From assembly GCA_036873135.1 (NCBI GenBank), contig JAPTYO010000045.1, positions 628,420-692,419 of the forward strand: DNA of 64,000 nt, read 5' to 3'. The translations under genes and the position numbers were made by a program. The notes beneath the pieces are model-generated. The model worked only from the letters and a program-made list of their open reading frames with translations, searched no databases and was not told the DNA's origin. How positions within the stretch are numbered: position 1 is the first letter of the stretch; every line of letters starts with the position of its first letter. This DNA is from Clarkia xantiana subsp. parviflora. Its lineage: Eukaryota > Streptophyta > Magnoliopsida > Myrtales > Onagraceae. Below are positions 48,701 through 59,984 of the stretch, piece by piece.

Positions 48701-51700
48701 CAGCCACACCACCATGTGATGCGACAGGGAGAACAGGGGACAAGAAGCAGCTCTCGAATAGCTTGGACGTGAGGCCTTACCCAGACAGAGGACACCGGGT
48801 TCGTACACTTGATCGACGCAAGCGCAGTCGGAAGTTCCAGGAATTCCCCACGCTACTGGCTCGAATGTTGAAAGGAACATATTGACAGAGAGCTATAAAG
48901 CTTCCTGGGGCTGTCCAATCCAATGACAAGCAAAAGAAGAAGGAACTTACTATACCTTACCTCCTTGTGCCCATAGTTCTAGTCTCCAGGTCTTATTTCG
49001 AGAAGGTCCGTATATGAACCCATGCAAAGGGTACAACTATTGCTATTGATCCCTGACCGCGTCTTCCTTAGAGCCATTGCTTTGTCTTCCTTACTGCCCG
49101 CCCTTGCTTTTGAGCCTGCTTTTTGGCATCGCCTCTGCCCGCTCTTCTTACGATTCTGAGTAGTCTGATGTCGGACTAGCACGCCTTCTCCCTTAATCAC
49201 TGTAACCTCGTACTTATCTGACCCCCGGTGCTCTGGTCAAGAGCGGATCTACCTCTGTAATAAGTAGTCCAGAAGTTTGGATAAGAGCGAGTGCAAATAC
49301 CGCCTATCTGTCTCGGTATCGTGAGAAAAGGACCTTTCTAATGCTTTCCCTAACCTCTGGAGTATAGAAAGCTAGAGTAACTGGATGTTCTCCTTGGCAT
49401 TATTGCATAGGGATTCGCTCAGTGGGCTAGTTCGATTAGCTCTTCCCTCAGTCGTGCTATCTATTGAAGTACCACTCCTTCCACTGGTAGCATTAAGAAG
49501 GGTAGTTCAAGCAGTTGATCTGACTTTCACGGGAAGTCTCGCAGTAAGGAACTAGGTAGGATCGGTTAGCGACTCAGCTTCCTTCCAATCTTTCAGGCAC
49601 CTGTGTGAGCTAGTTAGACTAGCAACTTGCTGTCTTCATATGCAACTCAGCTTGTCAATGCCACCTTATTGAGAAAGACGCGTAACATCTGCTTTCAAGA
49701 ACCTTAACGTATCAGTCGTGATACCATTTGAGGTCTCACTCCTTAAGCAACCAGCACATAGTTCAGTGTTGTGAAAGCGAAGAATGAGTTCTTAGCTCTT
49801 CACACCGCACTTCTTGGAGTTTCGCTCTCTTGCTTGCCTTTAGCAGGACTACAAGTGGATTCTTGTTCTCCCCCTCACGTCATGGTACATATTGATGCAC
49901 CACTCCAACGCTTTCAGTTGACTGAGGTAGGATGCCAGTTTATTTTACTAGAGCTTCTCTCTCTTCCTTGTTCTACCGTCTTAGACTAGGCTTGCTTAGT
50001 TACCTATCCTTTCTCTATGATGTTCACTAGCGCGCTTCGGTAAGACCTACGCTTGCTACGTTCTACTTCGCTTGCTTGATGCACCTGCTTACAGCATCAA
50101 TATCAATAAGGCTTGGGAAAGTCGTTCAAGGATGAGCCTACTTCCTCATTCCGATCTGGCTGTCAATCCTACTGTTCAGTGGGCGAGTTCCCTTGTTCCT
50201 GACCTCTTGCATTCGTAGTTCCTTCGTTTCACTACAATATTGGTTCACTAGGATTTACCTAGATTTCGCGAACTCTGACAGCTTGGCCATACAGAAGTTC
50301 TTCTACCGAGAGTCTCTACCTTCAGCGCTTCGGTTAGACCAACGCTTGTGCACTCCTTACCAAGACCTGTCGAAGTACCAGTATGAGAAAGATCCGTAAC
50401 ATCTGCTTTCCCTAACCGTTGGACAAGCTAAAAGTAGGTTTACGTACAAGTCACAGTCGCTTTGCCAACACCTTCTTCCTTACCGTATGAGGCATCACTC
50501 CAACGCTTTCAGTTGACTGAGGTAGGATAGGATGCCACTTTCTCGCTAGCTTCATTCTAAGGTGCCTAGGCTAGCTTGAAACTGCCGTAAGACATTCTTG
50601 ACGCGTCTTTACCATAAAAAGGTCCAACCAAGGTTCTAGCTCACTCCAATGCCCTTTCCTCGCATTTCTAGCTTGACTTAGCGCTCACGCATAAGGCAAG
50701 TGGATTGCTTGTTGTTAACCTTCTTGCTTTCCACGGAGCAGTCTGCCCCTTACGATGCTGATGATGGCCATGCAACAATAGCTTGGAACTACTTGGGTTA
50801 CCAGAGTAAGGAAGAGATAAGATAAGGTTTCCGAACTGCCCTTGATGGCTTGGATAGACAATCATCCGCAGCAATATGGCAAATGTCGTAAGCAAGATGG
50901 CACCCCACCCTCTTTCATAGGCCCCAGTCGGGTTACTTCGTTCCTTTGGTTGTAAGCTGGTCGAAGGCACCTTACTACAGCATTTCCAATCCCACGCCTC
51001 CTTTCCCACCCCTTGGTCTAATAGATATGCCAGGGCTTTACGCCTGCCTCATTCTGAATATGTGTATTCCATGCACGAACAGTGTATACAAAGGGGAAAG
51101 CACCCATTGACAGGTAGTTCGGATCCTAGTCGAAAAAGGTCTGCTGTTCTTGTCTCGGATGAGCTTTCAAATTCACATGCATGCAAAACCGGACAAAGGA
51201 CGAGATTCGTTCAAAGAACAAGGCCTCTCATCAGTACGTCGGATTGCCTTATCCTGAACTCTCAAACTAGTCGACCTTCTACTTTCCATTGCCGTAGGAT
51301 AGGCAAAAGTGCTATTACGATTGATTCTCTGTAGCGAAAGCAAGTCGTACTATAACGCTTCGTTCGTACTATAACGCTTCGTTCATAGGCTCATGCGGAC
51401 TTGGTTGAAAGCCAGACCAGACCCCTTACGATTATCCTCCTCTAGTGGATCATCTTCTTGTCCATAGCGAGTACTTGATATACGATGATACTGAACTTCA
51501 CCGCACATGCTCTATCAAAAGTGGCCTTCTACTAAAGTGAGTTGTCCCACTCTCTAACATGCTGCTTGCGTAATCCATTTGGTTTGCAACGGATCTGCGG
51601 AGTGACCAGCTCCAAGGCCATTTAGTGAAGCGCTGACGGGGATACCAAAAACACAGATGAGGAAAGAAGCCAGCCCAAGCAGAGAAGTTATCCGACGTCA

Positions 51701-52260
51701 AAGGTCGAGCGAGCAAGTTGTTTAGACAGATCTCTCTGCTCTTGATGACATGACATGACCTTTACCAGCACTACAAGTGGATGCTTGTAGCCCTCGGTAT
51801 CGATTAACAAACAGACCTCTCCTTCTGTCGACTAGCTTGATTCAGATTGGAAGCATTCCCTCCTTGGCAGTCAGGGGTTACGACCGGTAACAGCAGAACA
51901 GAACAAGACAGTCCAATGCATCAGTCGTGATACCAGCATGAGAAAGAAAAGATAGGTAACTGATGTTTTACCTACGGATAGACTCAAGTGCAAATTACGT
52001 TGGATTTTCAGTACTGTGAGTGATGCTATCAATTACGTAAGTAATGAACAGTTATTTGACGGCTTTTCTCACAGCTCGTAATGACGTATAGCAGCACAGT
52101 AGTTATCACAGCAGCACCCCCATCAGTCGAGGCACCTCTCCACTTATTGAGAAAGAAAGGTAACAAACAGAAGCTTTTCAATAACCTACGGATAGCCAGA
52201 ACATGACCTCACCCTTTACCAGAACGAATGCAAGACAACGGGACTGAGTCTCAAACAAGG
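45781..52260. repeat. Mosaic of diverged short dispersed repeats (cluster B)
   Basis: A 6.5-kb gene-free stretch in which several short motif families recur in shuffled order. (i) CGTAACATCTGCTTTCAATA type: near 45893, 49679, 50389, 51955 and 52155. (ii) CGCTTCGGTAACACCTACGC type: 47874, 50033 and 50326. (iii) A 33-nt sequence starting CACTCCAACGCTTTCAG at 49901 and 50496. (iv) TTCTACCGTCTTAGACTAGG type: 45960 and 49971. (v) A 19-nt tandem pair at 51346-51364 and 51365-51383. Similar motifs occur at 27-28 kb. No gene or RNA gene is recognised inside. Confidence 0.55.
51346..51383 (+). repeat. 19-nt tandem repeat, two units
   Basis: Two adjacent copies of CGTACTATAACGCTTCGTT, followed by CATAGGCTCAT. 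A single unit with the same flank lies at 27369-27387. Confidence 0.85.
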
Positions 52261-52426
52261 GGAATTGATCAAAGGTACCGTACCCTCTATAGTGGAGTCC
52301 TATGGTTGAAATCTATTAGGTTCTTTGTTCGCTCTTAAATGAAAGGCCTTGTGCAGTAATTCCACGCGTTGTTAGTCTGTACCTACGACCGTGGAATATA
52401 TATCTATTTTCAAAGAAGAACTCCAA

Positions 52427-52726
52427 ATGGAAAATAGAAATTTACGAGATCACAAACGTAGATTGCTCGCGGCTAAATATGAATTGAGACGAAAGCTTTA
52501 TAAATCCTTTTGTAACGATCCCGCTCTTCCTAGTGATATGCGGGACAAACATCGTTATAAGTTGTCAAAGTTGCCAAGAAATAGTTCCTTTGCACGAGTA
52601 AGAAACCGATGTATTTCCACGGGTCGCCCTCGTTCCGTATATGAGTTCTTTCGAATTTCTCGTATCGTTTTTCGTGGATTAGCATCTCGAGGTCCTTTAA
52701 TGGGCATAAAGAAATCGTCTTGGTAG
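52427..52726 (+). CDS. rps14: Ribosomal protein S14
   Basis: This is a small-subunit protein of 99 residues that binds rRNA in the head domain. The start at 52427 (MENRNLRDHKRRLLAAKYEL) aligns with the usual plant RPS14 N-terminus. An in-frame ATG 36 nt upstream would add 12 residues not seen in the family. The C-terminus ISRIVFRGLASRGPLMGIKK is intact, and no stop interrupts the frame. The order rps14-cob is the standard plant cluster; rpl5, which usually precedes rps14, is not recognisable upstream. Confidence 0.95.
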   Translation: MENRNLRDHKRRLLAAKYELRRKLYKSFCNDPALPSDMRDKHRYKLSKLPRNSSFARVRNRCISTGRPRSVYEFFRISRIVFRGLASRGPLMGIKKSSW

Positions 52727-54090
52727 CAATCACCAAACCACAAGGGTTATCTCTGTTGCTGGTCCACAAGCAAGGTAAGTAGGTCCATTACCGGCCGGCT
52801 CCGGACCGAAAAGACCTAACGGACTAATCCCAACTCTCGGATCGGAGATGCTAACGGGGCGGGAATCGAAATAGGGGACCTCTCTACCGCCTGTGTCTAT
52901 CTCCTGTCAAGTATGCTCCCCAGACATGGACTACGTACAGGGTTGCACTTTTGGAAAGAAAGAATATATCACCAACATAACATGTTGAACATAAAGAAAC
53001 TCCCGAGGGATCGACCACGATTCTAAATAGTGGGTTGGCGGAGAACTGTTGTTCATTGGAGCGCCGGAGTGCGGAGGTTGTTCCCATCATTGAAGTAAGA
53101 GTGTGGGACTGAGCCTTCCGAATGAGTTTTAAAGACAAAAAAGTGCAACGTTTCGTTGGAAAAACCAACGCAAATAAAAAATAATATTGACTTTTTCTCG
53201 CCCTACTTCTCAAGATAGATAGAAAAGGTTTCAGAGTTTTTCTCAAGCTTTCTGAAATTCTCTCCTTTCTAAAGCGGCGCAAGGCGGCCCCCCCTCAGAA
53301 CAAAGCCCACCTCTCTTTGATTTTCCCCCTTTAATGAAAGACCCTTGCCCCGCTTCCTATTCATTTTTGGGTCGGGACCCGGGGGCCTTTTTTTATCAAG
53401 AGGTGATTTCGAGAATCAATCAACCAACCGATAAATCCGTAGCCCAGGTTACTCACTGCCTCCCTCTCGCCCAAATGAAATTCAATGGGATGAATCAAAT
53501 CAAGTAGCTTTTTGTTTGATTGATTCAGGGCGCTGCGAAGCCAACTTCAATCAAGGCAGGGGGGGCAACCTTTTCCTGACGCGGAGTCATCCTATTCAAA
53601 ATTAGCTATGCTAATGGAACAGGAAAAGTTTTCAGAAACTATGGACCCCGAAGGATGGAGGGGATATACAGCGAAAGAAGCGTCGAAGGACTCAGTAGGA
53701 GTTACTGAAGAGCCGTCCGACTGCTCGGTGACCTAATCTGATTTTTACCGCTTTGTATTTTCTCCAGCACTCTCGGACTGATCATCTTGCTGCAACAAAG
53801 CAAGCAACGGAATGAATCTAATGGAAATTGAGGTCTCGTCCGCTTGGAAGAGTCTTCTTTCCTCTTCGGTGAAAGAGGGGCGTGTGTGGGAGAAAGAATT
53901 CTAAAAGGAGAGAAGATTTCGTCCACCAAGCGGGACAAAGTGCGACCCCTAAGCAATTGGAGGTTCTCGCTCATCTCTTGGGGGTGGGAGAACGGGTACT
54001 ATATATTCAATAGTGAATGGTTTCTATGTTGTAGGGCCCCAGAACGCGAAAAAGGTGGGGGAACAAGAGTTGTCACGATAGGAAAAAGGA
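52727..54090. other. rps14-cob spacer
   Basis: This 1.36-kb spacer separates two genes that are commonly co-transcribed. No gene is recognised; an open frame of 132 codons on the minus strand (52884-53282) has no known relatives. Confidence 0.6.
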
Positions 54091-55275
54091 ATGGCGACTA
54101 TAAGGAACCAACGATTATCTCTTCTTAAACAACCTATATCCTCCACACTTAATCAGCATTTGATAGATTATCCAACCCCGAGCAATCTTAGTTATTGGTG
54201 GGGGTTCGGTTCGTTAGCTGGTATTTGTTTAGTCATTCAGATAGTAACAGGTGTTTTTTTAGCTATGCATTACACACCTCACGTGGATCTAGCTTTCAAC
54301 AGCGTAGAACACATTATGAGAGATGTTGAAGGGGGCTGGTTGCTCCGTTATATGCATGCTAATGGGGCAAGTATGTTTCTCATTGTGGTTCACCTTCATA
54401 TTTTTCGTGGTCTATATCATGCGAGTTATAGCAGTCCTAGGGAATTTGTTCGGTGTCTCGGAGTTGTAATCTTCCTATTAATGATTGTGACAGCTTTTAC
54501 AGGATACGTACTACCTTGGGGTCAGATGAGCTTTTGGGGAGCTACAGTAATTACAAGCTTAGCTAGCGCCATACCTGTAGTAGGAGATACCATAGTGACT
54601 TGGCTTTGGGGTGGTTTCTCCGTGGACAATGCCACCTTAAATCGTTTTTTTAGTCTTCATCATTTACTCCCCTTTATTCTAGTAGGCGCCAGTCTTCTTC
54701 ATCTGGCCGCATTGCATCAATATGGATCTTCTAATCCATTGGGTGTACATTCAGAGATGGATAAAATTTCTTTTTACCCTTATTTTTATGTAAAGGATCT
54801 AGTAGGTTGGGTAGCTTTTGCTATCTTTTTTTCCATTTGGATTTTTTATGCTCCTAATGTTTTGGGGCATCCCGACAATTATATACCTGCTAATCCGATG
54901 TCCACCCCGCCTCATATTGTGCCGGAATGGTATTTCCTACCGATCCATGCCATTCTTCGTAGTATACCTGACAAAGCGGGAGGTGTAGCCGCAATAGCAC
55001 CCGTTTTTATATGTCTGTTAGCTTTACCTTTTTTTAAAAGTATGTATGTGCGTAGTTCAAGTTTTCGCCCCATTCACCAAGGAATATTTTGGTTGCTTTT
55101 GGCGGATTGCTTACTACTAGGTTGGATCGGATGTCAACCTGTGGAGGCACCATTTGTTACTATTGGACAAATTTCTCCTATAGTTTTCTTCTTGTTCTTT
55201 GCCATAACGCCCATTCTGGGACGAGTTGGAAGAGGAATTCCTAATTATTACACGGATGAGACTGATCACACCTGA
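54091..55275 (+). CDS. cob: Apocytochrome b
   Basis: This is the haem b-binding membrane core of complex III, carrying the Qo and Qi sites. It encodes 394 residues, full length, starting [17 protein letters not shown]; most plants lack the extra Ala at position 2. The haem ligand pairs are His89/His190 and His103/His204, with the canonical 14-residue spacing. The Qo-site PEWY motif is at 278-281 ([10 protein letters not shown]). The reading frame is intact, with no intron. Arg or Pro residues at several positions (for example [16 protein letters not shown]) are known targets of editing. Confidence 0.99.
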   Translation: MATIRNQRLSLLKQPISSTLNQHLIDYPTPSNLSYWWGFGSLAGICLVIQIVTGVFLAMHYTPHVDLAFNSVEHIMRDVEGGWLLRYMHANGASMFLIVVHLHIFRGLYHASYSSPREFVRCLGVVIFLLMIVTAFTGYVLPWGQMSFWGATVITSLASAIPVVGDTIVTWLWGGFSVDNATLNRFFSLHHLLPFILVGASLLHLAALHQYGSSNPLGVHSEMDKISFYPYFYVKDLVGWVAFAIFFSIWIFYAPNVLGHPDNYIPANPMSTPPHIVPEWYFLPIHAILRSIPDKAGGVAAIAPVFICLLALPFFKSMYVRSSSFRPIHQGIFWLLLADCLLLGWIGCQPVEAPFVTIGQISPIVFFLFFAITPILGRVGRGIPNYYTDETDHT

Positions 55276-56929
55276 TTAGTTCCAAATTCTGACACCAATC
55301 ATTTACGAGTGAGTAAACCACCAAGAATTGACAAGCGGATTACTTTTTCTAGTTAGCTATGTTGATATAGCAACGATAGGGAAAAAAGACTCCTTTTCGT
55401 CCGCTCGACAGAGTCGTTTCGTACTAGCGCATCAGAGAAAGATAGGCCAGGATGCTAAGGTAGGACGCAAGGGCTTTTGCCTATAGTCTCCGTAGATGAA
55501 ACAAATATTGCAGTGTTTAGCATAGTTCATACAATTCTGGACCTTTGTAGGCCAGTAGTACCCCATCTGTTTGAGCTTAACTCGCATCTGTGCACTTCTC
55601 TATATGTATGCGCTTTCGCCTTTTTTGTGTTATTTAATATGGCAAGACAAATCAATTTGTCTTGCTTAGGCATTTGTGCGAACCAGCCGCGAAGAAAAAC
55701 GTGCAATTACTATAAAATGCAAATTTCAATCGAGCTTTTTTAAAAAATGAAAGTCTCGCCGTACTGTTTTTTTTCTGGGGCTTGACTTGGGCTTTCTTTA
55801 TTCCATTTGTAGACTGGATCCCTTTTGTTGCCTTGAAGTTTATGGGGAACAGGGAGGGTGAGAACATAGAAGACTGATATCTATTATCAATCTTTTTCGG
55901 TACTCCCGGTATGGATGCAAGGAAAATGGATAGCGATCAATAGATACGAAGGGGGGCAGGATAAAGAATGGAACTAGATGGATGCTTGCATTAGCATTCG
56001 AGGTACCAGGAGATAAAGTCGTAGCCACAATCTGGAACATGCATGAAACGACCTACTTTTTCGCGTGAGCTAATTCAGCAAGAAACCTAATTCAGATAAA
56101 CAAAGAACTATATGCTCTCTATCGTTCGACGATAGGAATAGGTGGGAGTGAGACCCGAAACAGATAAGGAATTTACGCAAAAGCGGTGTCATCAACGCCT
56201 TGAGTTTAGGAGGAAAGCCCCTCTTTCCCATTCCTTGATTTAGAGCGAGGCTTTCCGTTTGAATGCGGGTGCCCATAGTGACATGTTCAATCATTTCAAC
56301 CAATGAGCTTTAGTTCACCGGTGGGTTATCGGTCTGTGACCATGTTGTCACTTTTATTTTTCTCTTTTTGTTTAAAATGAAAGTTCCCAGGACTGCTCGA
56401 CGCCTTCCATTCGAATCAAGAGACCCACGTCTGATTATACTATGCTAATTATGCCAATGGTTACGCCCGGCCTGTGACCCAACAAGCAAGAGCACTAACT
56501 CATAATGAGCCTTGCGCCTTAGCCTTAGCATCTCTTTTCTTTCTGGGCTAAGTGAAGACTCCGTCCGACCTAAGAAAGGAATGCGAGAACCAGAGAGAGA
56601 AGGCACAGGCGATGGCCCCATACATCAGAATGCAAAAGGGCTAATGGAATTGAAACAATCAGTTGATTGGAATTCGTAGGTCTTGCCCGTGCGTCTTTGT
56701 CCAGCTGGCAGCTAAACCAAGAAGAGAATGAAGAACTAGCAGCTGCAGGAAGCAATTGAAGGCGTTCTAGTTTGTTCAATGTAGTCGAAGACCTAACAAC
56801 CAACAAGACCTCTAGTTGCCCTTACTTGCCAAAGATCAGGAAGCTCTTTGTTATGAAGAAGCCACAAAAAAATCAGAGGAGAATCAAGGTCTGAAGCATA
56901 TATGGGTTGGCTACGGGTGGGATTAGCTA
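55276..56929. other. Spacer downstream of cob
   Basis: No gene is recognised in this 1.65-kb stretch. There is an inverted repeat GACAAAT/ATTTGTC around 55644-55662. Confidence 0.55.
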
Positions 56930-57700
56930 TTAAATGTTGCGTGTGTAGATCCTTATCCTTGACAACACAGAGGAAGTCGGAGTAAAGATGGCATAGCTTT
57001 GGCGATCATCACAAAGTTGTCCAACCGAGAACATTTTTTGAGAGACTGACTTTAGGAACCAACATAGCATCATTGAGATGAACAACATTGCCAGAACGAG
57101 ATGATACAGAGATCGTACCAATGTCTTAAATATAGAGTGGGGTGTGGTAACCGGTGAAGACGACACTTTCGCCTTGGTACGGCGAGGATGAGACAAATGT
57201 AGCCGGGTTGCTCGTCATATGATGGCTAGCCCCAAAAATGTAAAAAAGCCATTGAGAATGACGCTTGGAAGATTCATACTGAATACCCACGTGATTCCTT
57301 TTTTGATGCGGAGCAAAACTCGAGTTGTAAGGCTGTGGACATACGATAGCCATGTGTCCAGAGAGAATCAAAAGTATACATACCCAAGTCAATCATAGAG
57401 GAGAACCCAAGAAACTCCCATAGGATTGTTTCTGCTGCTGAGTTGAAGACCGGTGCTTTAGGTTATGAAACTAAGGCCACTTAACTTACTTGATGATTAT
57501 TTTGAATATACTTCCCATAGATCTGTTGGGAAATTGTTGTCGCCATAGATCTGTGAACCGGGCACTGCACTTGAACCGCTGATGCACGAACTTGGACTGT
57601 TGTTGTTAGTCAAACAGTTACAGTTGCTGTGAGAGTCGCGTGGCAGGGAGCACACTTGACAGGAGATAGACACCGGCGGTAGAGAGAGAAAGAGGCAAGC
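56930..57700 (-). pseudogene. Ty1/copia gag-protease fragment
   Basis: In minus-strand order there is a decayed zinc knuckle (CQVCSLPRDSHSNC, with the CCHC His replaced by Asp), then GASHHMTSNPATFVSSSPYQ, the region of the aspartic protease, then after a stop at 57126 NVVHLNDAMLVPKVSL and SVGQLCDDRQ. The protease D-S-G triad is lost (YIFGAS instead of a DSGAS form). The layout is that of a copia polyprotein between gag and integrase, and it is inactive. It shares no sequence with the RT fragment at 42.3 kb, so the two need not come from one insertion. Confidence 0.75.
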
Positions 57701-58774
57701 CCCTAATTCAAAATAGTTTGTGAGAGGCAAAAGAAATAATTAGGACTTCAAAATACATAGGTTATTTTATATGATCAGATCACTTTATATCTTGTTACCA
57801 AAGCATCTTCAAAGTCTAACCCCCATGGCAAGGGCGTTAGCTGCAAGGCAAGAAGCACATAAGCCAGGAGCCCGTAGATGTACATGGAGGATCTGTAACT
57901 GCTGGCACAGGGTTACTAGTCAACTGGTTCTAGTTCGATGGTTAGGGAGGACTTTATGCGTAATAGAGTTCGAATCTTATCCAAATAGATGGCTTCTCCC
58001 GCTGCTCCTGTTTATGTCGCCACCTATGCCACCCATGCCTATGCTTCTTTTGGTTCCCCTTTTGGATCATTTTGAGTTAGGGGGAGTGCTGCTACCTGTT
58101 AAAAAGTGTTTTTGGTAAAAAAAAGGGCTTGAAGATCCTACCGCATTCCGGCCCCGAGGCCTTCAATTGGTCCTATCTCTGGCACTTGAAAGTCTGCAGC
58201 ACTCGAAAGCTGGGAAACGAAAGAAAGTAAATAGCTTTACTTCCCGAGGTTCCTTTGACCAATCATACAAAGAAAGGTGCGAATTCGGAGAGTCAGGTTC
58301 TGGAAAAAAGGCTTGACGCGTTAGAGCAACAGCTAGAAGAACAACCGATTTCATATCAGTCCTTCCTCTTCAAGAGCCGATCCCTATTTTGATTTGTTCA
58401 GATAGAATGATTAGATTTAACAAACTAACAGCAAATAAAAAATGACTTTTTTAGTTTCTAATATTTGCACTTGACCATACTTTGGGTCACAAGAAGAAAA
58501 GCCCCCCGGTGGTGGATCAGAGCGGGGGGGCCTCGGAGGACGGATTAAGCATGTGGTCAGGGACCCTCAATTCCTCCTTAATAAATAGAGGGGTATACCT
58601 CATAACAATCCAATCCATATCAAGAAATTACTTAAGAGATGTGACATGTGTGCGTCAATGAGTGCCCGGTTTACCATGTTCTACCACTGCAGGGCTCAAT
58701 CATGCTAGTTAGGCGCTATGCTTAACCCTTAACATAGACAATTCCAATTCGAAAGGACCCACTGCGCTTAACAC
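57701..58774. other. Spacer before the rpl2 scrap
   Basis: No gene is recognised. A G/C hairpin lies at 58502-58530 (CCCCCCG with CGGGGGG). The open frame at 57771-58118 (+, 115 codons) has a Pro/Met/Leu-rich hydrophobic end and no known family. Confidence 0.5.
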
Positions 58775-58845
58775 AGCGGACTTCGTCTATGGGCATTGTA
58801 GAAAGGATAGAACATGACCCTAATCGTTCTTCTCGGATACCCTTT
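58775..58845 (+). pseudogene. rpl2: rpl2 fragment
   Basis: About 70 nt encoding RTSSMGIVERIEHDPNRSSR, which matches the internal segment of plant mitochondrial RPL2 (large-subunit L2). The similarity ends abruptly on both sides, so rpl2 is absent as a working gene in this window. Confidence 0.8.
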
Positions 58846-59004
58846 TTATTCATTGTCGGAGCGTTAATGACTCTAGGTCTTTCGCTCTTGCTCTATTTCA
58901 ACTACGATTTCCGTCTTTTTGGGAGTACCATACAAGCCATACTACTCTCGAGAGGACTGAATATCCTGTTACGTCGGGTCCCATGGGGGTGCTCACTTTT
59001 TTGA
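58789..59004 (+). CDS. Chimeric small membrane ORF with an rpl2-derived N-terminus
   Basis: A 71-codon frame starts at an internal Met of the rpl2 fragment. About 19 residues of RPL2 sequence are followed by an unrelated part beginning PFLFIVGALMTLGLSLLLYF, a strong transmembrane segment, and a basic C-terminal tail. I do not recognise the second part. A fusion of a ribosomal gene scrap with a hydrophobic stretch is the usual make-up of plant mitochondrial chimeric ORFs, some of which cause cytoplasmic male sterility. Expression is unknown. Confidence 0.4.
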   Translation: MGIVERIEHDPNRSSRIPFLFIVGALMTLGLSLLLYFNYDFRLFGSTIQAILLSRGLNILLRRVPWGCSLF

Positions 59005-59044
59005 ATAATTAATAAAATCGACAACAACTTACTAATTGGGACTT

Positions 59045-59326
59045 ATGAATGCATGGTTACTCCCCCAAGTTCGGAGATTCAAGTCGGATCCGACTCAATG
59101 GGAAGTGCGAGGGGGGGGTTGCAGTAGGGGCTCAGGTGGGACGTCTTTCGACGTAGATGTTTTTGCCGAGATAGATGAGGAAGACCAAGAGATAGTCGAA
59201 TCAGACCCTCAACACGCCCCCCAAGCTCCCTTGTTTGAAGTGCCGGACGAGGAGGTTCCCCAGGATTCCATTTTGAATGGCCTGGAGGCGGGTCCGGTAC
59301 TCGACGATGCCCGAAAGAAGAGTTAG
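59045..59326 (+). CDS. Unknown acidic ORF upstream of nad1 exon 1
   Basis: A 93-codon open frame from ATG (MNAWLLPQVRRFKSDPTQWE). The second half is very acidic and Pro-rich (FAEIDEEDQEIVESD, VPDEEVPQDSIL). Downstream, in another frame (59464-59616), the reading MPPDELFQRRHELRNQLFYY also looks protein-like. They could be two parts of one broken gene. No family is recognised, and the chance of non-coding sequence is substantial. Confidence 0.3.
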   Translation: MNAWLLPQVRRFKSDPTQWEVRGGGCSRGSGGTSFDVDVFAEIDEEDQEIVESDPQHAPQAPLFEVPDEEVPQDSILNGLEAGPVLDDARKKS

Positions 59327-59892
59327 AAAGAAGGTTGGGTGCCTTCTTTTTTAAAACAGGGTAAAGCCTGGGGGATGAAAGGGTTCATGAGTGCTTTCAA
59401 TTGACGATAAAAAAGCAACTCGATGTTGAAAAACGAGTAGAAGCCGCTCTCCAAAATTGGGGGATGCCGCCCGACGAACTCTTTCAACGGCGTCACGAGC
59501 TTCGAAACCAACTGTTCTATTATCGCTCGAAGGAGGGGGAGGCGCTAAAAGTAAGTACCCTAGAGGGCAGGGCTACTTGCGCCAATTTTGTGAAAAAGGC
59601 TTTTTTTATTTTTTAAGTGATGTTTACAGGCGCCTTAGTAAAGCGCTAGACTGGCTGCCTAGGGCGGGTTGAATGAGCTCTATTGTGGATGTTCCGGCGG
59701 GAAAGTCCCTGTTGATGGCCCGAAAGTACCAGCTGTCGTTGGCAGCAGCAGCAGGGGAGGGGGGTTGTTATAAAAGGAGAGTGGGTGAGGCGGGCTAATA
59801 TTCCATTCGAAGTAAGGTAAGAGGATTCGATCTTGCACCATCTTCAACTCTTCTCGGGATCCTGAGTTTTTCGAAAAAAGGTCCCATCCTTC

Positions 59893-59970
59893 AATATCAT
59901 GATTGGGTCGACCAGGCCAGATCATGAGTGAAATATCATGATTGGGTCGACCAGGCCAGATCATGAGTGA
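59893..59970 (+). repeat. 39-nt tandem repeat in the nad1 leader
   Basis: Two exact 39-nt units (59893-59931 and 59932-59970), each starting AATATCATGATTGGGTCGAC. The second unit ends 14 nt before the nad1 start codon at 59985, so it duplicates part of the 5' untranslated region. Confidence 0.92.
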
Positions 59971-59984
59971 ATAGAAAATCGAAA

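Noticed and set aside
52260..52426. rpl5 expected upstream of rps14
   Set aside because: I searched the frames by eye and found no RPL5 sequence, so it is treated as absent here.
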